Positions 45,362-54,434 are shown, numbered from the stretch's first letter. The stretch: DNA of 64,000 bases from Limnobaculum zhutongyuii (GCF_004295645.1 NZ_CP034752.1:4186001-4250000), one strand, 5' to 3'. Program-made: numbers and translations. The notes: a model not told the origin generated them from the letters alone.

Positions 45362-46339
45362 CTACCTTGGTGTAAATTGGCGTAAATGTCTTACCGTCGC
45401 CAACCAGGCCGCCACCCAACCAATCATGGCGGCAACGACCAGTAACAACAGGCTTTCATCCCAGCTTAACCCATTGATTGAGAAGAGTGTTCCGAAAACT
45501 TTTGCGGTTTCGGCTACCGACGCATCCAACGACCAAACCAGTGCCTGAGACATAATCAGCGAAAGTGCCGCGCCAAACAGTCCCAATAACATACCGCCAT
45601 TCAAAAATGGCCGCAGAATAAACCCGTCAGTTGCACCAATCAGCTTCATGATACTAATGGTATCCCGGCGGCTGAAAATATTAAGGCGAACGCTGTTACC
45701 AATCACCAGGAACACCGCCACAATCATCAATATGGCAATAGTACCGGAAATATTTCCCACCAAATGTGTCAGGGCTGACAAGCGAGAGAACCAGCTATCA
45801 TCAGTTTTCACCTCGGTGACACCCGGAATCTGGCCTATATTATCCCGCAGCTTAACCAGTGCGTCTGAACCAAGAAAATCCGTTTTTGGAGAAACAATCA
45901 CCAACGCCGGTAACGGGTTATCACTCAGCATATCCAGCGCAGAACCAAACCCGGACCATTCGCGAAACTCACTCAGTGCGTTATCCCGTGATACATAGTT
46001 AATGCTCTCAACGCCATCCAGTACCTTAATTTGGCTACTGATGTCATCTGCGGCTTTATCATTCAGTTTCTTGTCCAGATACACCGTAATCTGCGGTGTT
46101 GGATACCACTGGGACGCTGCGTAGTTTACGTTTTTCCACACCAGATAACACAGGCTAGGCAGCGTAAGCGAAATGGCAATGACCATCACCGTCATAAACG
46201 TCGCTAACGGCTGGCGCAGCATATCAACAAAGGTGTTATTCCAGGCATAGCGCCACTGTTCACGCCATCCTCCGGCACTGCGAGTTGGCGCTTTAGCCGC
46301 AGGTTTGGCTTTTTTAACCGCTGTCTTATTCCCCCGCAT
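45362..46339 (-). CDS. ftsX: Cell division protein FtsX
   Basis: 325 residues from ATG 46339, which has GGAGGAG directly upstream; the GTG at 46354 would lie within that site. E. coli FtsX is 352. It has a basic cytoplasmic N-terminus, TM1 (TFMTVMVIAISLTLPSLCYL), a periplasmic domain that in E. coli contacts EnvC, and three more helices. With FtsE it forms the ABC-type complex that activates septal amidases. It overlaps ftsE by 14 bp. Confidence 0.96.
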   Translation of the reverse strand: MRGNKTAVKKAKPAAKAPTRSAGGWREQWRYAWNNTFVDMLRQPLATFMTVMVIAISLTLPSLCYLVWKNVNYAASQWYPTPQITVYLDKKLNDKAADDISSQIKVLDGVESINYVSRDNALSEFREWSGFGSALDMLSDNPLPALVIVSPKTDFLGSDALVKLRDNIGQIPGVTEVKTDDSWFSRLSALTHLVGNISGTIAILMIVAVFLVIGNSVRLNIFSRRDTISIMKLIGATDGFILRPFLNGGMLLGLFGAALSLIMSQALVWSLDASVAETAKVFGTLFSINGLSWDESLLLLVVAAMIGWVAAWLATVRHLRQFTPR

Positions 46340-47000
46340 AGCTATCTCCTCCACTCAGACGCCCATGACTCAGCGTTAATGTTCGATAGGAGCGGCTGGA
46401 AATCAGCCCGGTATCGTGGGTCGCCATCAGTACCGTCACACCAGCGCGGTTAAACTCTTCAAACAGGCGCAAGATACCTGCCGATAGTTCATCATCCAGA
46501 TTTCCCGTTGGTTCATCGGCCAGTAATACCGCGGGTTTATTCACCACCGCACGGGCAATACCGACACGCTGCTGTTCACCGCCGGAAAGCTGTATCGGAA
46601 AACACTTCGCCTTATCTAACAAACCGACTTTATCCAGTGCGGCAGAGGCACGGCGGCGGATCTCTTCCGGACTGCTGCCACAGATAATCAACGGAAGCGC
46701 GACATTGTCGTATACCGTGCGGTCCGCCAACAGATTATGATCCTGAAAGATCATGCCAATCTGACGACGCAAAAAAGGCACCTCTGAAGACTTTAATCGG
46801 CTAACATCATGACCTGAGAACCAGATGTGCCCTGCACTTGGTCGTTCAATACCACAAATCAGTTTGAGCAGCGTACTCTTCCCTGCGCCGGAATGACCGG
46901 TTAAAAAAGCCATTTCGGCCTGCTGCAGATGGAAATTCACTCCCTGTAACGCCTGTTGTCCGCCTAAATAGGCTTTGCTGACCTGCTCAAAACGAATCAT
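46326..47000 (-). CDS. ftsE: Cell division ATP-binding protein FtsE
   Basis: 224 residues (E. coli FtsE is 222). It is an ABC ATPase with Walker A GHSGAGKST (about 36-44), signature LSGGEQQRVGIARA, and Walker B VLLADEPTG. It powers FtsX conformational change at the divisome. It follows ftsY by 4 bp and overlaps ftsX, forming the ftsYEX operon. Confidence 0.97.
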   Translation of the reverse strand: MIRFEQVSKAYLGGQQALQGVNFHLQQAEMAFLTGHSGAGKSTLLKLICGIERPSAGHIWFSGHDVSRLKSSEVPFLRRQIGMIFQDHNLLADRTVYDNVALPLIICGSSPEEIRRRASAALDKVGLLDKAKCFPIQLSGGEQQRVGIARAVVNKPAVLLADEPTGNLDDELSAGILRLFEEFNRAGVTVLMATHDTGLISSRSYRTLTLSHGRLSGGDSYAGE

Positions 47001-47004
47001 CGTT

Positions 47005-48510
47005 TTAATCCTCTCGGGCGAAAAGCGCCTCTATAAAATCATTGGCCTGGAAGGGCCGTAAATCTTCAATACCTTCCCCTACGCCGATATAGCGAATAGG
47101 AATACCAAATTGGTCAGCCACTGAGAAAATCACGCCCCCTTTTGCCGTTCCATCCAGCTTGGTCAGGGTGATACCCGTCAGGCCAATAGCTTCATCAAAC
47201 AGCTTTGTCTGGCTGATGGCGTTCTGACCGGTGCTGGCATCAATGGTCAGCATAATTTCATGAGGGGCATTTTCATCCAGCTTCTTCATCACCCGCACAA
47301 TCTTTTTCAACTCTTCCATCAGGTGAGATTTATTTTGCAGACGTCCGGCAGTATCGGCAATCAGCACATCCACACCTCGTGATTGTGCGGCCTGAATAGC
47401 GTCAAAAATCACCGATGCGGAATCTGCGCCTGTATGTTGCGCCACGACCGGAATCTTATTACGAGTACCCCACACCTGAAGCTGTTCAACGGCAGCAGCA
47501 CGGAAAGTATCACCTGCGGCTAACATTACGGATTTGCCCTGATCCTGGAACTGGCGAGCTAACTTACCAATCGTGGTCGTTTTCCCGACGCCATTAACGC
47601 CCACCATCAGAATGACAAATGGCTTATGAGCGGTAACGTCCAGCGGCTGCTCTACATTTTTCAGGATATCGGCCATTTCCTCTTTCAGCTTGCCGTACAG
47701 TGCTTCGGCATCTTTCAGATCGCGATGGCTGGCGTGCTCAGTCAAAGAGTTAATAATTTTACTGGTGGTGGTGACACCCACATCGGCAATCAGCAGTTGT
47801 TCTTCCAGCTCTTCGAACAGTTCATCATCAATGCGTTTACCGCGGAACAGACTGATAAAGCCGGAACCCAGATTTTGTTTAGTTTTTAACAGACTACGTT
47901 TCAGACGAGCGAAAAAGCCCTCTTTGGTTGGCCTTTCCTGCTCTTGCTGAAGCTGTTCTTGTTGTTCTTCCTCTTCCAACTGCTCCAGAATTTGTTCCGG
48001 GTCTTCACTATCGATTCGATCGGATTCCGCCAGTAGCACCTGTTCAATTTCTTCATCTAACTCAGCGTGAGAAAGCGCTGGTTCATCGACAACGTCGGTA
48101 TCTTCAAATTCTTCTACAGCATTAGCCGTATGTGCTTGTTCGACTTCATCATCTGTTGCGGTGAATGACGTTTCACTGACAGATTCATCGATAACCTGAA
48201 ACGACGCTTCCTGAGGTTCCACAAGGGGGGTTAGCGCATCATCATAAACCGGTGGTGTTGCATCAGACTCTGCGGTTTGTGACAGATCCAGATCCGGCGT
48301 TACCTCTGAGGATGGCTCATGCTTCAGTTCATCCGCGTGGTTAATTTCATCAACCATGACCGATGAATCATCGAGTGGGTTAGCGGCATCCACATCTTGT
48401 GAATCATGCTGTTCTGTATCTTGTTGTAATTCATCATCTTGCTTAGACTCTTCGCCCTGACGATTAAAGCCTAACCAGGAAAATAAACCGCGCTTTTTAT
48501 CTTTTGCCAT
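47005..48510 (-). CDS. ftsY: Signal recognition particle receptor FtsY
   Basis: 501 residues (E. coli FtsY is 497). An acidic N-terminal A domain (about 1-190, very rich in Glu/Asp/Gln) is followed by an N domain and a SRP-type GTPase G domain: G1 GVNGVGKTTTIGKLA, G2 DTFRAAAVEQL, G3 DTAGRLQ, G4 TKLDGTAKGG. It docks ribosome-SRP complexes at the inner membrane. It is the first gene of ftsYEX. Confidence 0.98.
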   Translation of the reverse strand: MAKDKKRGLFSWLGFNRQGEESKQDDELQQDTEQHDSQDVDAANPLDDSSVMVDEINHADELKHEPSSEVTPDLDLSQTAESDATPPVYDDALTPLVEPQEASFQVIDESVSETSFTATDDEVEQAHTANAVEEFEDTDVVDEPALSHAELDEEIEQVLLAESDRIDSEDPEQILEQLEEEEQQEQLQQEQERPTKEGFFARLKRSLLKTKQNLGSGFISLFRGKRIDDELFEELEEQLLIADVGVTTTSKIINSLTEHASHRDLKDAEALYGKLKEEMADILKNVEQPLDVTAHKPFVILMVGVNGVGKTTTIGKLARQFQDQGKSVMLAAGDTFRAAAVEQLQVWGTRNKIPVVAQHTGADSASVIFDAIQAAQSRGVDVLIADTAGRLQNKSHLMEELKKIVRVMKKLDENAPHEIMLTIDASTGQNAISQTKLFDEAIGLTGITLTKLDGTAKGGVIFSVADQFGIPIRYIGVGEGIEDLRPFQANDFIEALFARED

Positions 48511-48698
48511 GTTGTAAAAACAACCTCCACCCTAGTATTACGCACGCTGCAATTAAATTAAGTTTAACACTCATCAGGTAACGATAGATATCAATTCACT
48601 ATCGGATTTACCTGCTGTTGCAATAGCGGCGCATTTTAACATTCCATCAGACAAAATCATTTAATCCGTATTCCGGACAACCCGGCAATGGTCAGATT

Positions 48699-48775
48699 TT
48701 ATCCCTTGATCAACTTTCTTCGCCAAACGCGCAAACCAAATACGTTGATATACAACCCCGCCATAATCAACAGGA
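48699..48775 (-). pseudogene. Out-of-frame 3' end of eamA
   Basis: After the G run at 48776-48779 (minus strand), the frame shifted by one base reads VLLIMAGLYINVFGLRVWRR and ends in TAA at 48699-48701. This matches the end of E. coli EamA (VLIMTGLYINVFGLRWRK). It is therefore the detached C-terminus of the gene upstream, lost by a one-base deletion or a sequencing error. Confidence 0.75.
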
Positions 48776-49597
48776 CCCCAACAGCTGTAATAACGTTAGC
48801 GTTTCACCCAAAAACAGCGCGGAGCTTGTCATTCCCACTACCGGTACCAGAAGGGAAAGCGGTGCCACTCGCCAGGTTTCGTAACGACCCAGCAAAGCGC
48901 CCCAAATGCCATAACCAATAATGGTCGCCACAAATGCCAGATAGACCAGTGATAGAATGGTGACAGTATCAATCTCAATCAGGCTCTTTAACATTAACTC
49001 TGGCCCTTCGAGCAGTGCTGACGCCAGTAAAAAAGGAATAATCGGGATAAGCGCACTCCACACGACCAGCGACATCACCGCAGGGCGCGCTTCATGCTGC
49101 ATAATCAGCTTATTAAAAATATTGCCGCTGGCCCAACAAAAAGCAGCAGCCAGCGTGAGCATAAAACCTAGCATGGTCACATCCTGACCATTGAGGCTTG
49201 CTTCTACCAATACCAGCACGCCAACCACCGCCAGGGCAATACCGGCAAACTGTTTGGCCTGCAGGCGCTCACTAAACACTGATGCCGCAATAATGATGGT
49301 AAAAAATGCCTGAGATTGCAGCACTAATGAAGCCAGACCGGCAGGCATACCAAACTTGATAGCGCTAAACAAAAAGGCAAATTGACCAAAGCTGATGGTA
49401 ATGCCATAGCCCAGCAGTAACCGAAACGGTATTTGGGGACGCGCTACAAATAGCAGAGCGGGAAAGGCTACCAGCATAAAACGTAACCCTGCCAGCAACA
49501 GCGGAGGCATATTGTGGAGACCCATTTTAATCACTACGAAGTTAAAGCCCCACACCACCACAACTAACAGCGCCAGCAGTCCGTCTTTGCGTGTCAT
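48767..49597 (-). CDS. eamA: Cysteine/O-acetylserine exporter EamA, C-terminally truncated by frameshift
   Basis: A DMT-superfamily exporter with two EamA repeats, highly similar to E. coli EamA/YdeD (299). The start is ATG 49597 (MTRKDGLLALLVVVVWG); an ATG 12 bp earlier is also in frame. The protein stops after TLTLLQLLGSC, 276 residues, because one G is missing in a GGGG run at 48776-48779. With five Gs the frame would continue through the last membrane helix to 48699, close to the E. coli length. Losing the tenth helix probably impairs export. It is divergent from ydeE, its neighbour in E. coli too. Confidence 0.85.
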   Translation of the reverse strand: MTRKDGLLALLVVVVWGFNFVVIKMGLHNMPPLLLAGLRFMLVAFPALLFVARPQIPFRLLLGYGITISFGQFAFLFSAIKFGMPAGLASLVLQSQAFFTIIIAASVFSERLQAKQFAGIALAVVGVLVLVEASLNGQDVTMLGFMLTLAAAFCWASGNIFNKLIMQHEARPAVMSLVVWSALIPIIPFLLASALLEGPELMLKSLIEIDTVTILSLVYLAFVATIIGYGIWGALLGRYETWRVAPLSLLVPVVGMTSSALFLGETLTLLQLLGSC

Positions 49598-49791
49598 ACC
49601 CTTCCCCATGAACTATTCTATTTTTATAAAGAAACCACGTTAACCAAAAAATCCCCTGTGGGAAAGGGCATTCATTCACATAGGAAGTGAAAAGCACACT
49701 ATGATATCCAGCCCGCTATACAACCCGACAATAGCGTGATATCTCTGACTCATTAATAAAACAGATAATAAACGATATGTCTGGCAGGAAA

Positions 49792-50970
49792 ATGCTCTCA
49801 ACCACTACCCGATCAACCGCTGCATTATTAGCATCATCATTGCTTTTAACCATTGGTCGTGGTGCAACCTTACCGTTTATGACCATCTATCTGACACGGC
49901 GTTTTGCCATGTCGGTTGACGAAATTGGTCTGGCGATGACCATTGCACTCACCGTTGGCGTAATATTCAGCCTCGGATTCGGCATTCTGGCCGATAAGTT
50001 TGATAAAAAGAACTATATGTTGCTGTCTATTCTGGCGTTTATCGGCGGATTTATCGCAATTCCGCTGGTTGACCAGGTAGAGCTGGTGGTCTTTTACTTC
50101 GCCCTCATCAACTGCGCCTACTCGGTTTTTTCTACCGTATTAAAGGCCTACTTTTCTGATGTACTTAGGCCCGGTGAAAAAGCCAAAATCTTTTCGCTCA
50201 ACTACACCTTTTTGAATATCGGTTGGACCGTCGGCCCGCCGTTGGGTACGTTGTTGGTGATGTACAGCATCAATATGCCATTCTGGCTGGCAGCCTGCTG
50301 TGCCGCATTTCCACTTGTTTTTATACAGCGTTATGTCGACCGGGTTCGCATCGATATGGGCTCAGAGAACAGCGTTGCCTGGTCTCCCTCAGTATTATGG
50401 CGCGACAGAGCGCTGCTTTGGTTTACGCTTTCAGGAATACTGGCGGCGTTTGTCAGCCGTTCCTTTGCCGCCTGCATTTCTCAATATGCTCTGGTGGTAG
50501 CCGACAGTGATTTTGCTGAAAAGGTGGTAGCCGTTGTACTGCCGGTGAACGCCATCGTCGTGGTGTCCCTGCAATATATAATAGGCCGACGACTGTCTGA
50601 GTCGAACATTCGTCCCTTAATGACGTTCGGTACCTTTTGCTTTGTTCTTGGCCTGTTGGGCTTTATGTACTCGGGCAATAATCTGTTCCTCTGGGGGCTT
50701 GCAGCAGCAATCTTTACCTTTGGGGAACTCATTTATGCCCCGGGGGAATATATGCTGGTCGACAATATCGCCCCACCAGGAATGAAAGCCAGCTATTTTT
50801 CTGCTCAGGCTCTGGCCTGGCTGGGGGCGGCGGCCAATCCACTGGCAACCGGTGTTATCCTCACTACCCTGCCACACTGGTCGTTATTTATTATTCTGAG
50901 CGCCGGGATTGTACTTGCCTGGCTGGCGATGTTGCGAGGAATGCAGGTCAAACCGTGGAATCGTGTCTGA
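49792..50970 (+). CDS. ydeE: MFS exporter YdeE (dipeptide exporter)
   Basis: 392 residues from ATG 49792, which has AGGA upstream and fits the E. coli start; an ATG at 49777 is in frame. It has 12 hydrophobic segments. STAALLASSLLLTIGRGATLPFMTIYL, FGILADKFDKKNYM and NYTFLNIGWTVGPPLGTLL match E. coli YdeE along the chain. The E. coli protein exports dipeptides. It is divergent from eamA; the pair is inserted here between ftsY and rsmD. Confidence 0.92.
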   Translation: MLSTTTRSTAALLASSLLLTIGRGATLPFMTIYLTRRFAMSVDEIGLAMTIALTVGVIFSLGFGILADKFDKKNYMLLSILAFIGGFIAIPLVDQVELVVFYFALINCAYSVFSTVLKAYFSDVLRPGEKAKIFSLNYTFLNIGWTVGPPLGTLLVMYSINMPFWLAACCAAFPLVFIQRYVDRVRIDMGSENSVAWSPSVLWRDRALLWFTLSGILAAFVSRSFAACISQYALVVADSDFAEKVVAVVLPVNAIVVVSLQYIIGRRLSESNIRPLMTFGTFCFVLGLLGFMYSGNNLFLWGLAAAIFTFGELIYAPGEYMLVDNIAPPGMKASYFSAQALAWLGAAANPLATGVILTTLPHWSLFIILSAGIVLAWLAMLRGMQVKPWNRV

Positions 50971-51094
50971 CAACCCGATGATAGACATCAATCTGTGCAA
51001 AACTGACGAAAAATAATGTGCATTTCTAAATATCGCAGGCTATCGCTATAATAGCCGCAGAATAATCCGTCACCGTCAGCCAATAGCAGAGCGT

Positions 51095-51706
51095 ATGAGT
51101 AAGAAACCACAGCCGCAAAAAACAGGACAAATACGAATCATCGGAGGACAATGGCGAGGCAGAAAACTACCAGTGCCTGATAGTCCCGGATTACGTCCTA
51201 CTACCGATCGGGTTCGTGAAACGCTGTTTAACTGGCTGGCTCCGGTACTGAATGAAGCCCGATGCCTTGACTGTTTTGCTGGCAGTGGCGCACTGGGATT
51301 TGAAGCGCTGTCGCGCTATGCAGGAAAAACGGTGCTGCTGGAGTCGGAAAGATCGATTGCCCAGCAGCTACAACAAAACCTGCAACGACTGAATTCTGAT
51401 AAAGGTCAGGTGGTCCACACCAATGCTCTACAGTGGTTATCCCAGACCGGTACGCCGTTCGACGTGGTATTTCTCGACCCGCCATTTCGCCGTAATTTAC
51501 TAACTGAAACCTTCACGCTACTGGAACAACAGGGCTGGCTGGCAGACGAAGCCTGGATTTATGTCGAGGCTGAAACGGAACATGCGGTTAGTGATGCGCC
51601 GGCTAACTGGCATCTGCATCGTGAAAAAACGGCCGGACAGGTGGCCTACCGACTATATATTCGACGCGCTCCCTCCCTCAATCAAACCGCAGGAAATGAA
51701 GAATGA
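51095..51706 (+). CDS. rsmD: 16S rRNA (guanine(966)-N(2))-methyltransferase RsmD
   Basis: 203 residues (E. coli RsmD is 198). The start RIIGGQWRGRKLPVPDSPGL is typical. The SAM site is DCFAGSGALGFEALSR near residue 50, and the catalytic motif is FLDPPF near 127. It methylates G966 of 16S rRNA in the small subunit. In E. coli it is directly divergent from ftsY; here the eamA-ydeE pair separates them. It overlaps yhhL by four bases. Confidence 0.97.
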   Translation: MSKKPQPQKTGQIRIIGGQWRGRKLPVPDSPGLRPTTDRVRETLFNWLAPVLNEARCLDCFAGSGALGFEALSRYAGKTVLLESERSIAQQLQQNLQRLNSDKGQVVHTNALQWLSQTGTPFDVVFLDPPFRRNLLTETFTLLEQQGWLADEAWIYVEAETEHAVSDAPANWHLHREKTAGQVAYRLYIRRAPSLNQTAGNEE

Positions 51707-51981
51707 TTAAACAACTATTTATCAATCTGGGACGCCTGTTAATGCTTGGGGTATGGGGAATTCTGCTGTTAAACCTGTTTCATCCGTTCCCTAGTCCGTT
51801 GAAATACTTTATGCATGTCGCGATGGTATTCATGTTCTTTATGCACGGTTTACAACTGATGATGCTGAAATCTACGCTGCCAAAAGATGGCCCAAAACTC
51901 ACGGGTTGGCAGGAATTCACTATTTTCGTGTTTGGCGTATTTGAATTGCTGGCCTGGCAACAGAAGAACAACAAGAAGTAG
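51703..51981 (+). CDS. yhhL: DUF1145 family protein YhhL
   Basis: A 92-residue small membrane protein (E. coli YhhL is 89) with three hydrophobic stretches. PFPSPLKYFMHVAMVFMFFMHG is the conserved core. Function is unknown. It overlaps the rsmD stop (ATGA), so it is co-translated with it, as in E. coli. Confidence 0.92.
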   Translation: MIKQLFINLGRLLMLGVWGILLLNLFHPFPSPLKYFMHVAMVFMFFMHGLQLMMLKSTLPKDGPKLTGWQEFTIFVFGVFELLAWQQKNNKK

Positions 51982-52000
51982 CTTCTGATGCCATCCATCG

Positions 52001-52324
52001 TCAGCCTTTTCGATCGGGGAAGTAGGGGAAAGTCATTACATTATTGCCCAGCTCAGAAATGCGCGCACTTCCCTGAGTGAGTACCGAGTCAATACGGATC
52101 ACCGCGTGCATAGGGATATAGCTGCGGGTTACACCGTTGAATTCAGTTTTTAACTTCTCTTCGCTGGGGTCAACTAGTAGTGAACTCTGGCTATCAAAGA
52201 CAAAATCGCCAACCTCAATAAAGCCAAAAATCGCACTTTGATTTAGTTCACGAACGTAAAGCTGATAATTCTTACCGTTATTCATGAACTGGATCCGGTA
52301 CAGCGGTTGCTCATTATTATTCAT
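52001..52324 (-). CDS. DUF1820 family protein
   Basis: A 107-residue soluble protein with YRIQFMNNGKNYQLYVREL and the family-typical VVDPSEEKLK-like segment (here LLVDPSEEKLKTEF), then RSYIPMHAVIRIDSV. It resembles DUF1820 proteins known to me from Pseudomonas and marine gamma-proteobacteria. Function is unknown. It occupies the place of E. coli yhhM, which is unrelated in sequence. It is convergent with yhhL, with 19 bp between. Confidence 0.8.
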   Translation of the reverse strand: MNNNEQPLYRIQFMNNGKNYQLYVRELNQSAIFGFIEVGDFVFDSQSSLLVDPSEEKLKTEFNGVTRSYIPMHAVIRIDSVLTQGSARISELGNNVMTFPYFPDRKG

Positions 52325-52511
52325 AGACTCATTTATCTCCCGAACAATCGTTATACCGCCTGAAGGGCATTAACAATCGTGAGGTAACGTTTATCGACTA
52401 CAATAAAAAGTGCTGTGTTCTTTTCGGTCATGTAACAGACTGAAAGCTAACATAACCTAAAAAAGAATGCGACCAATGCATTCTGACAGAAGAATAACCG
52501 AAGGATAAGCG

Positions 52512-53138
52512 ATGAGTTGGCCATTTTTAGCAGTGATCTTCTCCGGCTGGATCTATATTGACGCCGCTTACCGTGGGCCATCATGGCAGCGCTGGGTGTT
52601 CAAACCGGTGACTATGCTGCTGATGCTATTTTGGGCCTGGCAGGCACCAGAGATAACGACCTTCAGCTACCTGATTTTGTTCGGTCTGCTGGCCAGCCTG
52701 CTTGCAGATATTCTCCAGATGGTTCCTCAAGACAGAATGCTCTACTCCATCGGCGCTTTATTTATCTCCCGCCTGTTGTATACCCTCTACTTTATTAATC
52801 CATTAGCCCCAAGCTTTTACTGGCTGCCCATTGTTATTTTACTGGCGATTGGGGCTGGGGTGGTTTTACTACTGTGGAACCGGCTGGAAGATATGCGCTG
52901 GCCAGTAGTGACTTATCTGTTCATCACACTACTGATGGTATGGACCGCCACTGAAGGTTACCTCACTCAAACTAACGATATGAGCTTTAGTCAACTTATT
53001 GGCAGTATATTACTGTTGATCGCCAGTATTATTTGGCTAACCAACCGTTACCGCACGCCTTTCCAGGCGGCCAATGCGGTTATTGCCGTCTGCTATTTTC
53101 TGGGACATTTTATGGTGGTGCGCGCCCTGCATATTTAA
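52512..53138 (+). CDS. yhhN: Lysoplasmalogenase-family membrane protein YhhN
   Basis: 208 residues, the same length as E. coli YhhN, with about seven to eight membrane segments. YRGPSWQRWVFKPVTMLLML and the final CYFLGHFMVVRALHI match the family (TMEM86/YhhN). Animal homologues hydrolyse lysoplasmalogen; the bacterial substrate is not certain. In E. coli zntA lies next; it is absent here. Confidence 0.93.
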   Translation: MSWPFLAVIFSGWIYIDAAYRGPSWQRWVFKPVTMLLMLFWAWQAPEITTFSYLILFGLLASLLADILQMVPQDRMLYSIGALFISRLLYTLYFINPLAPSFYWLPIVILLAIGAGVVLLLWNRLEDMRWPVVTYLFITLLMVWTATEGYLTQTNDMSFSQLIGSILLLIASIIWLTNRYRTPFQAANAVIAVCYFLGHFMVVRALHI

Positions 53139-53168
53139 CTGAGCCAGGCGAGTAAGACAGAAGAAAGG

Positions 53169-53417
53169 TTACTCATTCCCCTTGCGGATCAGATAGCGAT
53201 ACGGCAGTTCATCAGTAGAAGACTCCAACAGTTCATGATCCATAAACCGACAGAAACCGGGAATATCACGGGTGGTCGCCGGGTCATCAGCAACGATCAG
53301 CAGCGTTTGACCGGCATCCATATGACGAACGGCTTTACGCACCATCATCACAGGTTCAGGACAACGCAGCCCTAACGCATCAAGGGTTTTATCCGGATTG
53401 GCAAATAAATCAGTCAT
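53169..53417 (-). CDS. tusA: Sulfur carrier protein TusA
   Basis: 82 residues (E. coli TusA is 81). The persulfide-carrying Cys19 lies in GLRCPEPVMMVRKAVR. It takes sulfur from IscS and passes it to TusBCD/E and MnmA for 2-thiouridine of tRNA wobble bases. It is a single gene on the minus strand. Confidence 0.97.
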   Translation of the reverse strand: MTDLFANPDKTLDALGLRCPEPVMMVRKAVRHMDAGQTLLIVADDPATTRDIPGFCRFMDHELLESSTDELPYRYLIRKGNE

Positions 53418-53768
53418 TAAGCTCTCAAGTCACTTTATTAATACATCCAATAACCCGGCTAGTTTAATACGATAAACCCCCAGTGCAAATCCACTGAGTA
53501 AAAATCTATTACGCTGGGAGATAAACACTAAGCATGAGCAGGCTATTTCTAACTTGCGTAATCGGAGGGAAAGATGGCCGGAATACCTACTACGGCTCAT
53601 TTATAATTATCTTCACCACCAAAACAACCATTGCATTCCCCCTTCAACTGAGTATCATCTCCACCTCGCGATATACCGCGTATAATTTATTCACTATTTT
53701 ATTTAATGCATAGGTTGGGTTCCCTCACCCCAACAGAGTGTTGATACTCATTTAAAAAGGCTAATATC
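53418..53768 (+). other. Gap before yhhQ with promoter and leader
   Basis: 351 bp. A perfect -10 TATAAT lies at 53681-53686 without a good -35. A transcript from there would have about a 75-nt leader, which holds the pseudoknot-like element listed separately. The rest (53418-53660) shows no gene or clear signal. Confidence 0.5.
53714..53760 (+). promoter_or_regulatory. preQ1-riboswitch-like leader of yhhQ
   Basis: Hairpin GTTGGG (53714-53719) / CCCAAC (53729-53734), loop TTCCCTCAC. A small hairpin GAGT/ACTC (53736-53749) follows, then an A run and AAGG (53757-53760), which is also the ribosome site of yhhQ. The GGTTC...CACCC core plus A-rich tail resembles preQ1-I, and loop CCT can pair with the AGG. 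yhhQ imports a queuosine precursor, so preQ1 control fits. The embedded hairpin is unusual for class I. Confidence 0.5.
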
Positions 53769-54434
53769 ATGTTTGATTTTTCTCCGCAGCAGCGGCTTAA
53801 AGCGCTGTTATGGCTATCGTTCTTCCATATTCTGATCATTGCCTCCAGCAATTATCTGGTGCAATTACCGATTAACATTTTCGGTTTTCATACCACCTGG
53901 GGCGCATTTACTTTCCCGTTTATCTTTCTGACCACCGACCTTACCGTTCGGGTATTTGGCGCGCCATTAGCACGCAAAATTATTCTGGTGGTCATGATAC
54001 CGGCACTGGCCATCTCCTATCTGCTTTCTACCCTGTTCTATGATGGTACATGGCAAGGCTATCAGGCGATTTACAGCTTTAACATGGTGGTTGCCAGAAT
54101 TGCTATCGCCAGCTTTATGGCCTACGTGCTGGGGCAGATTCTGGATATCTACGTATTTAACCGCCTGCGTCAGTTAAAAACCTGGTGGGTCGCTCCCAGC
54201 GTCTCTGCCGTTTTCGGTAATTTGAGTGATACTATCGCCTTCTTCTCTATTGCGTTTTATAAGAGCAGCAATGCCTTTATGGCGGAAAATTGGGTAGAAA
54301 TTGCGCTGGTGGATTATGCCTTTAAGCTGATTATCTGCGCCCTGTTTTTCCTGCCTATGTACGGCATTTTATTAAATGTATTACTAAAACGGCTGGTTCA
54401 AATAAATACCCCACAGCAGCTTCAGCATAGCTAA
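53769..54434 (+). CDS. yhhQ: Queuosine precursor transporter YhhQ
   Basis: A 221-residue VUT-family integral membrane protein with six to seven hydrophobic segments. GAFTFPFIFLTTDLTVRVFG and FGNLSDTIAFFSIAFY are typical. In E. coli YhhQ imports 7-cyano- or 7-aminomethyl-7-deazaguanine for tRNA queuosine. The ribosome site AAGG lies within a structured leader that may sense the same compound. Confidence 0.95.
   Translation: MFDFSPQQRLKALLWLSFFHILIIASSNYLVQLPINIFGFHTTWGAFTFPFIFLTTDLTVRVFGAPLARKIILVVMIPALAISYLLSTLFYDGTWQGYQAIYSFNMVVARIAIASFMAYVLGQILDIYVFNRLRQLKTWWVAPSVSAVFGNLSDTIAFFSIAFYKSSNAFMAENWVEIALVDYAFKLIICALFFLPMYGILLNVLLKRLVQINTPQQLQHS

Noticed and set aside
47940..48480. Repeat region in the acidic domain of ftsY
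   Set aside because: Glu/Gln codon runs typical of the FtsY A domain; no true repeat unit.
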